The notes under the pieces are model-generated. The model was not told the origin of the DNA and did no database searches. It worked only from the letters and a program-made list of their open reading frames with translations. Below are positions 7,678 through 16,025 of a DNA stretch of 36,838 bases, one piece after another (the stretch's first letter is position 1; each line of letters opens with the position of its first letter). Origin of the DNA: Mycolicibacterium sp. (GTDB taxonomy: Bacteria; Actinomycetota; Actinomycetes; Mycobacteriales; Mycobacteriaceae); contig JACJWN010000016.1 of NCBI GenBank assembly GCA_020637165.1, positions 1-36,838 of the forward strand, given 5' to 3'. The position numbers and the translations under genes are program-made.

Positions 7678-8684
7678 GTCTGTGGTCACGGCTGGCCGAA
7701 CGGATCCCGAAAGACTCGCCGCTGCAGGTCATTCCGAAGATCGAGTGGGCCAACCAGGCGCCGACGTATAAACAGGCCGAGCCGACGGTCATCGACGCGG
7801 CACTGCAGCGCGCGCTACGTCGCCCCAGCGGCAACTGGTACCCGTTCGCCGCCAGCACCGACGTTCGCGCCGACCGGCCGTTCGGATCGAGGGTGGCGGG
7901 CCTGGAGATCGTGGCGTGGCGCGACCAGCAGGGCGGGCTGCACGTCGGCCCGGCGTCCTGCCCGCACCTGGGGGCCGACCTGGCCACCGGCAAAGTGGAG
8001 TGTGGCGGCCTGATCTGCCCGTGGCACGGGCTGCGGCTGGAAGGCGGCCGGGAGTTCGGCTGGAAGCCGTTGCCGGCCCATGACGACGGCGTTCTGGTGT
8101 GGGTGCGCCTGGACAAGATCGGCGGCGAGGAACCGTTGGAGGCTCCGGTGCTGCCGAAGCGGCCGGCCGGCAACCGGCTGGCCGCGGTCACCCGTCTGGA
8201 GGGGGTCTGTGAGCCGCGCGACATCATCGCCAACCGGCTCGACCCTTGGCATGGGGCGTGGTTCCACCCGTACTCGTTCGCGCAACTGGAGGTCCTCGGG
8301 GCGCCCCCGGTGGACGCCGATGACGACTCCGACGTGTTCCTGGTCGCTGTCACCTTTCACCTGGGCCGGGTCGGCGTGCCGGTCATCGCGGAGTTCACCG
8401 TGCCGGAACCCCGGACCATAGTCATGCACATCGTCGACGGAGAGGGAGTGGGCAGCGTGGTGGAGACCCACGCCACCCCGATCGGCCCCGGACCCGACGG
8501 CCGGCCGCGCACCGCGGTGATCGAGGCGGTGATCGCGCAGTCCGACCGCCCCGGATTCCAGCACTCGCTGCGGGCCGCGCCGTTGATCCAGCCGCTGATG
8601 CGCTTCGCGGCCGGCCGACTCTGGCGCGACGACCTGGTCTACGCCGAGCGGCGGTACGCGCTTCGCGCGGGCGGCCAACGCTGA
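7674..8684 (+). CDS. Rieske non-heme iron oxygenase of carotenoid operon
   Basis: This 336-residue protein has a complete Rieske [2Fe-2S] site, C96-P-H98 and C115-P-W-H118 (C-x-H-x16-C-x2-H). Downstream is the mononuclear iron motif N187-x2-D190-x2-H193-x4-H198 of Rieske oxygenases. It should therefore be an oxygenase, not just an electron carrier. It matches in layout the mycobacterial Rieske/DUF5914 proteins next to carotenoid genes; the family number is from memory. The substrate is likely a carotenoid or its aromatic end group. No dedicated reductase or ferredoxin is seen in the operon. The gene ends the operon. Confidence 0.82.
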   Translation: MSLWSRLAERIPKDSPLQVIPKIEWANQAPTYKQAEPTVIDAALQRALRRPSGNWYPFAASTDVRADRPFGSRVAGLEIVAWRDQQGGLHVGPASCPHLGADLATGKVECGGLICPWHGLRLEGGREFGWKPLPAHDDGVLVWVRLDKIGGEEPLEAPVLPKRPAGNRLAAVTRLEGVCEPRDIIANRLDPWHGAWFHPYSFAQLEVLGAPPVDADDDSDVFLVAVTFHLGRVGVPVIAEFTVPEPRTIVMHIVDGEGVGSVVETHATPIGPGPDGRPRTAVIEAVIAQSDRPGFQHSLRAAPLIQPLMRFAAGRLWRDDLVYAERRYALRAGGQR

Positions 8685-8701
8685 ATTCGTTGCTGAATCG
8701 C

Positions 8702-8718
8702 CCCGCTGAGTCAGCGGG
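8702..8718. terminator. short palindrome between convergent genes
   Basis: CCCGCTGA-G-TCAGCGGG is an 8-bp inverted repeat with one central base. As a hairpin it would have about a 5-6-bp GC stem. It lies where the carotenoid operon and the convergent methyltransferase gene end and covers the latter's stop codon. It may be a weak bidirectional terminator, but no T-tract is present. Confidence 0.3.
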
Positions 8719-9799
8719 ACCTCTTGCGCTTGAGAAAGACCAGCGCCGCCAGCGGAATAGTCATCTGCTGCGGCGACGAGGCCAGATGGGCGGCGACCGC
8801 CGATTCGAGGGTGTCGACGAAGGCGAGGGCTCTCGGGCTGCGCGGGCCGCCCTCCAGCGCGGTGGCCAAGGTGGGGAAGATCGCGGCCCGCGCGAAGCCG
8901 GCCCAAGAGGATCCCAGTGCGGCGGCGTCGCCGTCATGGCGGTAGCGCGCCCAGAACCGGTCCTCGGCGGTGAACGTCTCGAGGTGTTCCACCGAGAGTC
9001 CCTCGAACCGCCCCGACGGGGCGAACGGGGCGCGGAACTCCTCCTCGCTGCGGCCCACGGTCGGGATGGCCATCCGCGCGACCTCCTGTGGATACAGCGT
9101 GCCTACCTCGACCAGACCCTGCAGGGCGGTGAGCAGGGCCTGCATCACCCCGCCGAACCCGGGTAGCCCGGCGTCGTCGATCCCGAGGGTCAGAACCACC
9201 AGTCGTCCGCCCGGGGCGAGTTCGCGGCCGCGGAAGGCCAGGAAGTCCTGCCAGTCCAGGGCGGCCTGCTGGGTGAAAGCGCGGCGAGCGTCCGCCTCGG
9301 CGCTGTGGGCGATGTGGATGTGGTCCGGGATCGGGGCGGGCACCCGGCTCAGCCAGTGGGTGGCCCAGGAACTCCAGCCCAGCGCGATGCTCTCCGAGGG
9401 CAGGATCTGCCGGTAGAAGGATCGTCCGACCGCAGAAGGGAAGGTCGCCGAGTCCTTGGCCAGATAACTGTCCGGATCCTCGGTGAGGGTGGTGAACAAG
9501 GCGGTGAAGTCGTTGTCCGGCAGGTCGGTGTGGGCGACCAGGATTGCGTGATCCGGGCGCGTGCGCGCCCGCAGCACGGCAACCGCAGCCCCCACCGGCA
9601 GTAGGGAGTTGTATCCGTTCGCGGCCCCGTAGTCGGCGATGGCGATGGGCTGCGGCGGGGCCGGGATCGGTACCTGCGCGGCGGCCTGCTCGAAAAGCTT
9701 TGTGGCCGAGATCAACCCGGCGGCCTGCAGGCGCGAGGAGGCCGAATACGTGGCGCTCTCCATCGGCTGGGGGCGCACCACATCGCTGGACTCTCGCAC
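8711..9799 (-). CDS. SABATH-type SAM-dependent carboxyl methyltransferase
   Basis: This 362-residue protein shows the SABATH (salicylate/fatty-acid carboxyl methyltransferase) pattern. The SAM-site segment IADYGAANGYNSLLPV is near residue 52. The acidic segment FTALFTTL, the SFYRQILPSESIALGWSSWATHWLS block and the Rossmann strand GGRLVVLTLGI follow. Known SABATH enzymes methylate carboxylates of small molecules; a mycobacterial fatty-acid O-methyltransferase of this type has been described. The GTG start has a GGAAGG site upstream, inside the end of the LapA-like gene 4 nt away, so the two form an operon. The true acceptor is unknown. Confidence 0.8.
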   Translation of the reverse strand: MRESSDVVRPQPMESATYSASSRLQAAGLISATKLFEQAAAQVPIPAPPQPIAIADYGAANGYNSLLPVGAAVAVLRARTRPDHAILVAHTDLPDNDFTALFTTLTEDPDSYLAKDSATFPSAVGRSFYRQILPSESIALGWSSWATHWLSRVPAPIPDHIHIAHSAEADARRAFTQQAALDWQDFLAFRGRELAPGGRLVVLTLGIDDAGLPGFGGVMQALLTALQGLVEVGTLYPQEVARMAIPTVGRSEEEFRAPFAPSGRFEGLSVEHLETFTAEDRFWARYRHDGDAAALGSSWAGFARAAIFPTLATALEGGPRSPRALAFVDTLESAVAAHLASSPQQMTIPLAALVFLKRKRSR

Positions 9800-9803
9800 G
9801 GCG

Positions 9804-10040
9804 TTAGCCCTTCCGGCGGTGCAACAGCAGTCCGACTGCCACGCCGACGATCAGCATCGCCGCCAGCAGCAGCCACATGGGCGAGTCCACCGTGATCCAC
9901 AGTAGGCGCACGCTCTGATGGTCCCGGTTCTGCCCGATGAACACCGCCGCGAGTGCCACCAGGGCGATGGGCGCCCAGTACCGGAGGGCGAACCGGGTGA
10001 CCGCGCCGCCGGGCCGCCGGTTTGAGTCGTCTGCGGACAT
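9804..10040 (-). CDS. small LapA-like two-helix membrane protein
   Basis: This 78-residue protein has two transmembrane helices (about residues 21-40 and 53-71), an N-terminal hydrophilic segment, and a Arg/Lys-rich end LLHRRKG. The middle stretch FIGQNRDHQSVRLLWITVDSPMWLLLAAMLIVG resembles the LapA/DUF1049 family of envelope proteins, whose role is unclear. The ATG has a strong GAGGAGG site. It is co-transcribed with the SABATH methyltransferase. Confidence 0.7.
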   Translation of the reverse strand: MSADDSNRRPGGAVTRFALRYWAPIALVALAAVFIGQNRDHQSVRLLWITVDSPMWLLLAAMLIVGVAVGLLLHRRKG

Positions 10041-10103
10041 CCGGGCCTCCTCGGGTTCTTGATCTCGACGGTAGTCTCCGCCGGGCAGTCGTGCCCATCA
10101 GGG

Positions 10104-10109
10104 CATACT
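10104..10109 (+). promoter_or_regulatory. candidate -10 CATACT, 7 nt before ATG
   Basis: CATACT ends 7 nt before the ATG at 10117, the spacing expected for a leaderless transcript. The spacer CACCAGG is a poor Shine-Dalgarno sequence. This is weaker than the other cases because the hexamer does not begin with TA. Confidence 0.3.
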
Positions 10110-10116
10110 CACCAGG

Positions 10117-11283
10117 ATGAAGGCCGTCAGCTGCGCGCAGGGAACCTTGTCGGTGGTCGAGTTGCCCGACCCGAGTCCGGCGCGGGGCCAGCTGGTTCTG
10201 GACGTGCGGGCGTGCGGGATCTGCGGATCGGATCTGCACGCCAAGGACCACGGCGACGAACTGGCCGATGTTCTCGACGAGGTCGGCTACCACGACTGCA
10301 TCCGCCGGGACACCCCGACGGTGATGGGCCACGAGTTCGCCGGCGTGGTGGCCGAACGCGGCAGTGGCACGCCGAAAGGGCTGCCGGTGGGTACGCCGGT
10401 GGTGTCCTTCCCGATGGTGCGGGCTCACGGCGGGGTGCAAATGACCGGGCTCTCGCCGCTGGCGCCGGGGGGCTATGCCGAACTCGTGCTGGTCGAGGCA
10501 TCCATGACCTTCGCGGTGCCCAACGGGCTGTCCCTGGACACTGCGGCGCTCACCGAGCCGATGGCGGTGGCACTGCACGCGGTGCGGCGCAGCGAGATCA
10601 CCAAGCGCGACACCGCGGTCGTCATCGGATGCGGCCCGGTCGGGTTGGCGGTCATCTGCCAGCTCAAGGCCGCCGGAGTCGGGACCATCATCGCCAGCGA
10701 TCTCTCCCCGGCGCGGCGCGTGCTCGCCGCGCGGTGCGGCGCCGACATCGTCGTCGACCCGGCCGAGAACTCGCCGTACGGCGCTGCCGTCGCCGCGGGC
10801 GGCAAGAAGATGGTGACCGAATTCGCCGGGCTCGGCGAACTGGCCATCGGGTCGATGGAGAAACTTCGCAAGCTGCCGGGCTGGGAGTTCGTCTACCGTG
10901 CCACCGAAGCGCTCGGGGCGGCCGGGCCGAAACGGCCGGTGATCTTCGAGTGTGTCGGGGTGCCCGGGATGATCGACGGCGTTGTCGCCGGCGCCCCGCT
11001 GAACTCGCGGGTGATAGTCGTCGGCGTGTGCATGAACCCCGACCGGTTCCGCCCGGCGATGGCCATCGGCAAGGAGATCGACATGCGGTTCGTGTTCGGT
11101 TACACGCCGCTGGAATTCCGGGACAGCCTGCACATGCTGGCCGACGGGAAACTCGACACCTCGGCACTGGTCACCGGCAAGGTCGGTCTGGCCGGGGTGG
11201 CGGCGGCCTTCGAGGCGCTCGGCGATCCCGAGACCCACGCGAAGATCCTGATCGACCCCCGCAGCGCCGCGACGGCCCCGTGA
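10117..11283 (+). CDS. zinc-dependent MDR alcohol dehydrogenase
   Basis: This 388-residue medium-chain dehydrogenase/reductase has likely catalytic zinc ligands C36 (ACGICGSDLH) and H72-E73 (MGHEF). The nucleotide fold reads VVIGCGPVGLAVICQL. The usual four-cysteine structural zinc loop is absent; instead there is an insertion of about 20 residues between C36 and the GHE motif. It should oxidise or reduce an alcohol/aldehyde with NAD(P), but the substrate is unknown. It is convergent with the hydrolase/mscR pair, with 7 nt between the stops. Confidence 0.85.
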   Translation: MKAVSCAQGTLSVVELPDPSPARGQLVLDVRACGICGSDLHAKDHGDELADVLDEVGYHDCIRRDTPTVMGHEFAGVVAERGSGTPKGLPVGTPVVSFPMVRAHGGVQMTGLSPLAPGGYAELVLVEASMTFAVPNGLSLDTAALTEPMAVALHAVRRSEITKRDTAVVIGCGPVGLAVICQLKAAGVGTIIASDLSPARRVLAARCGADIVVDPAENSPYGAAVAAGGKKMVTEFAGLGELAIGSMEKLRKLPGWEFVYRATEALGAAGPKRPVIFECVGVPGMIDGVVAGAPLNSRVIVVGVCMNPDRFRPAMAIGKEIDMRFVFGYTPLEFRDSLHMLADGKLDTSALVTGKVGLAGVAAAFEALGDPETHAKILIDPRSAATAP

Positions 11284-11290
11284 TCGGAGG

Positions 11291-11920
11291 TCAGTGACCC
11301 CGGGCCACCCACTCGTCGTAGTGGACGATCTCGTCGCCGATCCGGGTGGTGTCGCCGTGCCCGGTGTAGACGACGGTGTCGCTCGGCAGGACGCCGAGCT
11401 TGTCCTTGATCGAGGCCAGGATGGTGCCGAAGTCGGAGAACGAGCGGCCGGTGGCGCCCGGACCGCCCTGGAAGAGGGTGTCCCCGGAGAACACCGCGCC
11501 CAGCGCCGGGGCGTGCAGACAGGTGGATCCGGGGGAGTGGCCCGGGGTCGAGATGGCACGCAGTTCGATGCCGCCGGCGCTGAGCACCTGACCATCCTGC
11601 AGCGGGCGGAATTCCTTGTCGCCGTGGGTCATCTCCCACAACATCGCGTCCGCCGGGTTCAGCAGGATCGGCGCGTCGAGATCTGCACCCAGTTGCGGGG
11701 CGACGGTGATGTGGTCGTTGTGGCCGTGGGTGCAGACGATCGCGACGACGTGGCGGCCGGCCACCGCTTCCTCGATGGCCTTCGCGTCGTGGGCGGCGTC
11801 GATCACGATCACCTCCGAGTCGTCGCCGACGATCCAGACGTTGTTGTCGACCTCCCAGCTGCCGCCGTCGAGCTCGAAACTGCCGCGGGTGACCACCCGT
11901 TGGATGCCGCCGGGGCTCAC
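11291..11920 (-). CDS. MBL-fold hydrolase partner of MscR (Rv2260-like)
   Basis: This 209-residue metallo-beta-lactamase fold protein has glyoxalase II-like metal ligands: THGHNDH (H65, H67, D69, H70), H128 (STPGHSPGS), D147 ([10 protein letters not shown]) and H188 (TGHGD). The frame is open upstream, but the real start is the GTG overlapping the mscR stop (GTGA at 11920). It sits directly behind mscR, as Rv2260 follows Rv2259 in M. tuberculosis. This suggests hydrolysis of a mycothiol (thio)ester formed by MscR, which is inference from context. Confidence 0.85.
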   Translation of the reverse strand: MSPGGIQRVVTRGSFELDGGSWEVDNNVWIVGDDSEVIVIDAAHDAKAIEEAVAGRHVVAIVCTHGHNDHITVAPQLGADLDAPILLNPADAMLWEMTHGDKEFRPLQDGQVLSAGGIELRAISTPGHSPGSTCLHAPALGAVFSGDTLFQGGPGATGRSFSDFGTILASIKDKLGVLPSDTVVYTGHGDTTRIGDEIVHYDEWVARGH

Positions 11921-13002
11921 CACACCACCACCGAGCGCAGCACCTGTCCGGCGTGCATCTTCGCGAAGGCGTCCTCGACCCCGTCCAGACCGATGCGCTC
12001 GGAGACGAACTTCTCCAGCGGAAGCCGGCCCTGCCGGTGCAGCGCGATCAGGGTTGGGAAGTCCCGCTCGGGCAGGCAGTCGCCGTACCAGGACGACTTC
12101 AGCGATCCGCCGCGGGCGAAGAAGTCCACCAGCGGCATCTCCAACGTCATCTCGGGGGTCGGAACACCCACCAGCACGACGGTTCCGGCCAGATCGCGGG
12201 CGTAGAACGCCTGCTTCCACGTCTCGGGGCGGCCGACGGCGTCGATCACCACGTCGGCGCCGTCACCGCCGGTCAGATCGCGGATCGTCTCGACCACGTC
12301 GAGTTCGCGGGCGTTGATGGTGTGGGTGGCGCCGAATTCGCGGGCCCAGTGCAGTTTGGTGTCGTCGGTGTCGACGGCGATGATCTGCCGCGCGCCGACC
12401 AGATTCGCCCCGGCGATGGCGGCGTCGCCCACACCTCCGCATCCGATGACCGCGACGGTGTCGTCGCGGGTGACCGCGCCGGTGTTGATCGCCGCGCCGA
12501 TGCCGGCCATCACCCCGCAGCCCAGCAGTCCGGCCACCGCGGGATCGGCTTCCGGATCGACCTTGGTGCATTGACCCTCGTGCACCAGGGTCTTGTCGGC
12601 GAACGCCCCGATGCCCAGGGCAGGGGTCAGTTCGGTTCCATCGGTGAGCGTCATCTTCTGCTCGGCGTTGAACGTGGCGAAGCAGTACCACGGCCGTCCG
12701 CGCTTGCAGGCCCGGCACTGCCCGCAAACCGCCCGCCAGTTGAGGATGACGAAATCCCCGGGTGCGACCGCGGTCACGCCCTCTCCCACCGCCTCGACGA
12801 CACCGGCGGCCTCATGGCCGAGTAGGAACGGGTAGTCGTCGTTGATCCCGCCCTCTCGGTAGGTGAGGTCGGTGTGGCAGACACCGCAGGCCTGCACGTC
12901 GACGACCACCTCGCCCGGGCCGGGGTCGGGGATGACGATGTCGACGAGTTCGACCGGCTGGCCCTTGGCCCGGGAGATCACGCCGCGCACCCTCTGAGTC
13001 AT
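11917..13002 (-). CDS. mscR: S-nitrosomycothiol reductase / mycothiol-dependent formaldehyde dehydrogenase
   Basis: This 361-residue class III-like MDR dehydrogenase has catalytic zinc ligands C42 (ACGVCHTD) and H63-E64 (LGHEA). The structural zinc cysteines C93, C96, C99 and C107 are present, as is the Rossmann motif [15 protein letters not shown]. In mycobacteria MscR reduces S-nitrosomycothiol and oxidises the S-hydroxymethyl-mycothiol adduct of formaldehyde. The ATG at 13002 is 8 nt after TAAGGT on the minus strand, so it is probably leaderless. It is divergent from the serine hydrolase gene with only 34 bp between starts. Confidence 0.9.
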   Translation of the reverse strand: MTQRVRGVISRAKGQPVELVDIVIPDPGPGEVVVDVQACGVCHTDLTYREGGINDDYPFLLGHEAAGVVEAVGEGVTAVAPGDFVILNWRAVCGQCRACKRGRPWYCFATFNAEQKMTLTDGTELTPALGIGAFADKTLVHEGQCTKVDPEADPAVAGLLGCGVMAGIGAAINTGAVTRDDTVAVIGCGGVGDAAIAGANLVGARQIIAVDTDDTKLHWAREFGATHTINARELDVVETIRDLTGGDGADVVIDAVGRPETWKQAFYARDLAGTVVLVGVPTPEMTLEMPLVDFFARGGSLKSSWYGDCLPERDFPTLIALHRQGRLPLEKFVSERIGLDGVEDAFAKMHAGQVLRSVVVW

Positions 13003-13010
13003 GTGTTGTG

Positions 13011-13016
13011 ACCTTA
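13011..13016 (-). promoter_or_regulatory. -10 TAAGGT of mscR (leaderless)
   Basis: Read on the minus strand, TAAGGT is followed by 8 nt and the mscR ATG. No Shine-Dalgarno sequence fits in between. Its partner promoter for the divergent gene lies only 8 bp away. Confidence 0.45.
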
Positions 13017-13023
13017 GTCGGGA

Positions 13024-13029
13024 TACGGT
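13024..13029 (+). promoter_or_regulatory. -10 TACGGT of serine hydrolase gene (leaderless)
   Basis: TACGGT ends 7 nt (TGCCCCG) before the ATG at 13037, so +1 would fall on the start codon. The -35 region would lie inside the mscR coding sequence. Confidence 0.5.
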
Positions 13030-13036
13030 TGCCCCG

Positions 13037-13864
13037 ATGTCGCGTGCCCTTGACCTGATCGCCGACTGGCCGGTTCCCGCCGCCGCCGCGGCGGTGGCCG
13101 GACCGTCCGGGGTGCTCGCGCACCGGGGTGACGTCCATCGGGCCTTTCGGTTGGCCTCGGTGACCAAGCCGCTGGTGGCGCGCGCCGCTCAGGTGGCCGT
13201 CGAGGAGGGGGTCGTCGACCTCGACACACCGGCCGGGCCGCCGGGCGCAACGGTTCGTCACCTGCTCGCCCACGCCTCCGGACTGGCGATGCAGTCCGAC
13301 GAGGTGCTGGCGCGGCCGGGCACCCGGCGCATCTACTCCAATTTCGGCTTCGCCGTGCTCGCCGGCACGATCGAAGCCGAGTCCGGGATCGACTTCGCCG
13401 ATTACCTGGCCGAGGCGGTGTTCGAACCGCTGGGGATGGCGGCGTCTCGGCTGGACGGGGGCGCGGCGGCGGCCGGGTTCGGCGCCGTGTCCAGCGTGGC
13501 GGATCTGGTCGCGTTCGCCGGGGATCTGCTGCGTCCCCGAGTCGTCTCACCGCAGATGCACGCCGAGGCGATCAGCGTCCAGTTCCCCGGGCTCAGCGGG
13601 GTGGTGCCCGGGTACGGCATGCAGCGGCCCAACGACTGGGGCCTGGGGTTCGAGATTCGTGATGCCAAGTCGCCGCATTGGACTGCGGCCGGCAACTCGC
13701 CGGCGACCTACGGTCATTTCGGTCAGACCGGGACGTTCCTCTGGGTCGACCCGACGGCCGACCTGGCCCTGGTGGTGCTCACCGACCGCGACTTCGGGGA
13801 CTGGGCCAAACCCCTCTGGCCGGCGCTGTCTGGCGAAGTTCTAAGAGAGTTCGGAGCGGACTAG
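13037..13864 (+). CDS. serine hydrolase, beta-lactamase/PBP-like (Rv2257c-like)
   Basis: This 275-residue protein of the class C beta-lactamase/esterase family has the nucleophile motif S41-V-T-K44, the Y100-S-N102 motif and a late HFGQTG that replaces the KTG box. There is no signal peptide, so it is probably cytoplasmic and esterase- or peptidase-like, not a drug-resistance enzyme. I chose ATG 13037, 7 nt after a -10 hexamer; an in-frame ATG at 13001 would overlap mscR. Position and orientation match Rv2257c. Rv2258c, which lies between it and mscR in M. tuberculosis, is absent here. Confidence 0.82.
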   Translation: MSRALDLIADWPVPAAAAAVAGPSGVLAHRGDVHRAFRLASVTKPLVARAAQVAVEEGVVDLDTPAGPPGATVRHLLAHASGLAMQSDEVLARPGTRRIYSNFGFAVLAGTIEAESGIDFADYLAEAVFEPLGMAASRLDGGAAAAGFGAVSSVADLVAFAGDLLRPRVVSPQMHAEAISVQFPGLSGVVPGYGMQRPNDWGLGFEIRDAKSPHWTAAGNSPATYGHFGQTGTFLWVDPTADLALVVLTDRDFGDWAKPLWPALSGEVLREFGAD

Positions 13865-13971
13865 CGCAACAGTTGTATCAGGGGGCACAATAGGCACGTA
13901 CGACACAACTGCATCTTCGGAATCACCAGGTCGTTGGGGAAGACGTCCCTCGTGGAGCCGAAGGAGTAGAG

Positions 13972-14484
13972 ATGCGTGCGTCGAATCAGTTCGCCGACGC
14001 GACGACAGGTGTGGTCTATGTCCACGCCTCGCCCGCGGCGGTGTGCCCACATGTCGAGTGGGCGTTGTCCTCAACCCTGGGGGCAGGGGCGAACCTGAGG
14101 TGGACCCCGCAGCCGGCCATGCCCGGTCAGCTGCGCGCGGTCACCAACTGGGTTGGTCCCGTCGGAACCGGGGCGCGGCTGGCCAATGCGCTGCGCTCGT
14201 GGTCCGTGCTGCGCTTCGAAGTCACCGAGGACCCCAGCCCGGGTGTTGACGGGCAGCGGTTCTGCCACACCCCGCAACTGGGGCTGTGGAGCGGGGCGAT
14301 GAGCGCCAACGGCGACATCATGGTGGGCGAGATGAGGCTGCGGTCACTGATGTCGGCCGGCGCCGACACCCTCGCGGCCGAACTGGACACCGTGCTCGGA
14401 ACGGCCTGGGACGACGCCCTGGAGCCCTACCGCGACGGCGGCGACAGCGGCGAGGTGAGCTGGCTCAGCCGCGGCGTGGGCTGA
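13972..14484 (+). CDS. DUF3145 family protein (Rv2256c-like)
   Basis: This 170-residue actinobacterial conserved protein has a characteristic start, MRASNQFADATTGVVYVHAS, followed by CPHVEWALSS and a repeat of RLANALRSW-type segments. No catalytic motif is known for the family. An AAGGAG ribosome site sits 5 nt before the ATG. It marks the left border of the accessory stretch: in M. tuberculosis its neighbours on the far side are Rv2255c-Rv2253. Confidence 0.85.
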   Translation: MRASNQFADATTGVVYVHASPAAVCPHVEWALSSTLGAGANLRWTPQPAMPGQLRAVTNWVGPVGTGARLANALRSWSVLRFEVTEDPSPGVDGQRFCHTPQLGLWSGAMSANGDIMVGEMRLRSLMSAGADTLAAELDTVLGTAWDDALEPYRDGGDSGEVSWLSRGVG

Positions 14485-14594
14485 CCGCCCCGCGCCCGGG
14501 CTCGGGCGGGGATGGCGTTCGGCCGTTCACGTAGTTCTGCTGCCGAGTTCGCCCCGCGGTGTCGAGCCACGTCTGAATTACGCGGATCCTCGGC

Positions 14595-14785
14595 CTATCG
14601 CGCCGCCAGCACCTGATCGGCGATCTCGGCGAACCCGAATCCTCCGGGCCGGGAAGCGATGTGGGCCGGGGAGCGAGACGGCCCGCGTGATCGGCGACGT
14701 TCGCCACGCCGACCGAGCGGGCGAACGCGGTGAACCCGGCCTGGTCGTTGGGCGAGCGTGAGGTGTCGCCGTCCTGGCGAGTCGA
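14595..14785 (-). pseudogene. frameshifted 3' remnant of an unidentified gene
   Basis: On the minus strand one frame reads DTSRSPNDQAGFTAFARSVG then VANVADHAGRLAP. After a one-base shift near 14660 the text continues as PAHIASRPGGFGFAEIADQV, then LAAR and a TAG at 14595. Both parts have coding-like codon use, but neither has a start or domain. I read this as the tail of a lost gene left in the gap between the DUF3145 and PAP2 genes. Apart from it, 14485-14792 shows nothing I can support. Confidence 0.45.
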
Positions 14786-14792
14786 CGGGTGA

Positions 14793-15665
14793 TCAATTCC
14801 TGAGGGGTCTGATGGGTGTGGGGCGGTACCACCATGCCGTCACGTTGACGACGGCGCCGGCCCACGCCGCGCCGAGCAGCCAGCCGGCCAGCACGTCGGT
14901 GACGAAGTGGACGCCCAGATAGAGGCGGGAGAACCCGATGAGGCCGACAACGGCGAGAGTCAGCGCCCAGACCGCGACTTGGCCGGCCCACGGGCGTACG
15001 ACCCATCGGCACAGCATCCAGGCGCTGAGCAGGCCGACGGCAGCGGCCCCCGCGGCGTGTCCGGAGGGGAACGAGAAGCCGTGGCTGTTGACCAGAGCGA
15101 ACGGCGGATCGGGGCGTTGACGGCCCACCAAAGTTTTGGAGGTCGCGATGATGACGGCGATACCGACGCCACCCACAAGACCGAGGATTACAGGCAGCCA
15201 CGAATGCGCTCGCCAAGCTGCGACTGCGCAGACGATGGTCAGCCATAGGGCTTGGGTGGGAGCGTCGCCGAGATGGGTGATCAGAGTCAGGCTGTTGTTC
15301 AGCCATCCTTCGCGGTGGGTGGCAAGCCACCGGGCCGCGGGTTCGTCGATCCGGGCGAAGCCGTCGCCTTCGAGGGCGTCGTCGAGCAGGGCGGTGAACC
15401 CGACCGCGAACACCATCACGGACACCAATCCGGCCATCAGGGCCAACACCGCGGACCAGTCGCGCCCCAGCCGGTCGCGGGCCATAGACACTAATTCGCC
15501 GAAATTGGCCGAACACCAACGCCGTAGCCGGCCGATTGCCGCCAGGTCGGGCCAGCCCCGCAACTGTGGGCGGCGGGCCATCCAGGTGGCCGCGCCGGCC
15601 AGCATTGCCAGGGCAACACTGAGCCCGAGACCAACCACACCGAAGTGGCTTGCCTGCATGCTCAC
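14793..15665 (-). CDS. PAP2 superfamily membrane phosphatase
   Basis: This integral membrane protein of about 290 residues has a complete PAP2 signature: K177-x6-R184-P185, P200-S-G-H203, and S246-R247 with H253 and D257. Hydrophobic segments surround the motifs. Such enzymes dephosphorylate lipid phosphates such as phosphatidate, undecaprenyl diphosphate or prenyl phosphates. The start is GTG 15665 or ATG 15659. The first 90 residues are an extension without motifs containing one or two extra membrane segments. It lies in the accessory stretch and is not part of an obvious operon. Confidence 0.85.
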   Translation of the reverse strand: MSMQASHFGVVGLGLSVALAMLAGAATWMARRPQLRGWPDLAAIGRLRRWCSANFGELVSMARDRLGRDWSAVLALMAGLVSVMVFAVGFTALLDDALEGDGFARIDEPAARWLATHREGWLNNSLTLITHLGDAPTQALWLTIVCAVAAWRAHSWLPVILGLVGGVGIAVIIATSKTLVGRQRPDPPFALVNSHGFSFPSGHAAGAAAVGLLSAWMLCRWVVRPWAGQVAVWALTLAVVGLIGFSRLYLGVHFVTDVLAGWLLGAAWAGAVVNVTAWWYRPTPIRPLRN

Positions 15666-15700
15666 CGTCCGCCCTGTTGCCGGCCGCCCGACCGGTGATC

Positions 15701-15714
15701 CTAGCCCGGGCTAG
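15701..15714. promoter_or_regulatory. perfect 14-bp palindrome upstream of PAP2 gene
   Basis: CTAGCCCGGGCTAG is a perfect palindrome 36 bp upstream of the PAP2 start. It could be an operator or a remnant. The rest of the gap 15666-16025 (360 bp) contains only open frames with non-coding-like composition and no feature I can support. Confidence 0.3.
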
Positions 15715-16025
15715 CACAGGGTTGCCGATTCCGTCCTACGGATCGCGCCGGACTTCATAACTCACAGGCGAGTCGTGCATGAGAAAGCTCTCACGTTCGT
15801 CTACTCCCAGGGTCACAGCGGTGCCGGAATCTGAATACCAACGCGGAAGGATCGCGACGCGTCGTGAAGGGAAAGGTGTTGTGCCGCAGGACATGAATCG
15901 AACCAAGGCCTCGATCCGACCCCCGAAGCGACGAGCCGCGCAGACCTCGCCCCGGTTCCACACATCCGCGCTACGGCTCGGCCGGCGGACGTCCGCGATT
16001 GCCCGCTGCAAGTGACGGGTATCGC

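Noticed and set aside
6110-8353. 747-codon minus-strand open frame across crtU and the Rieske gene
   Set aside because: It spans two well-supported genes on the other strand and has Arg/Gln/His-rich shadow composition.
15736-16015. Possible small genes on both strands in the PAP2/pseudogene gap
   Set aside because: Neither frame has coding-like third-position GC, a ribosome site or any recognisable motif.
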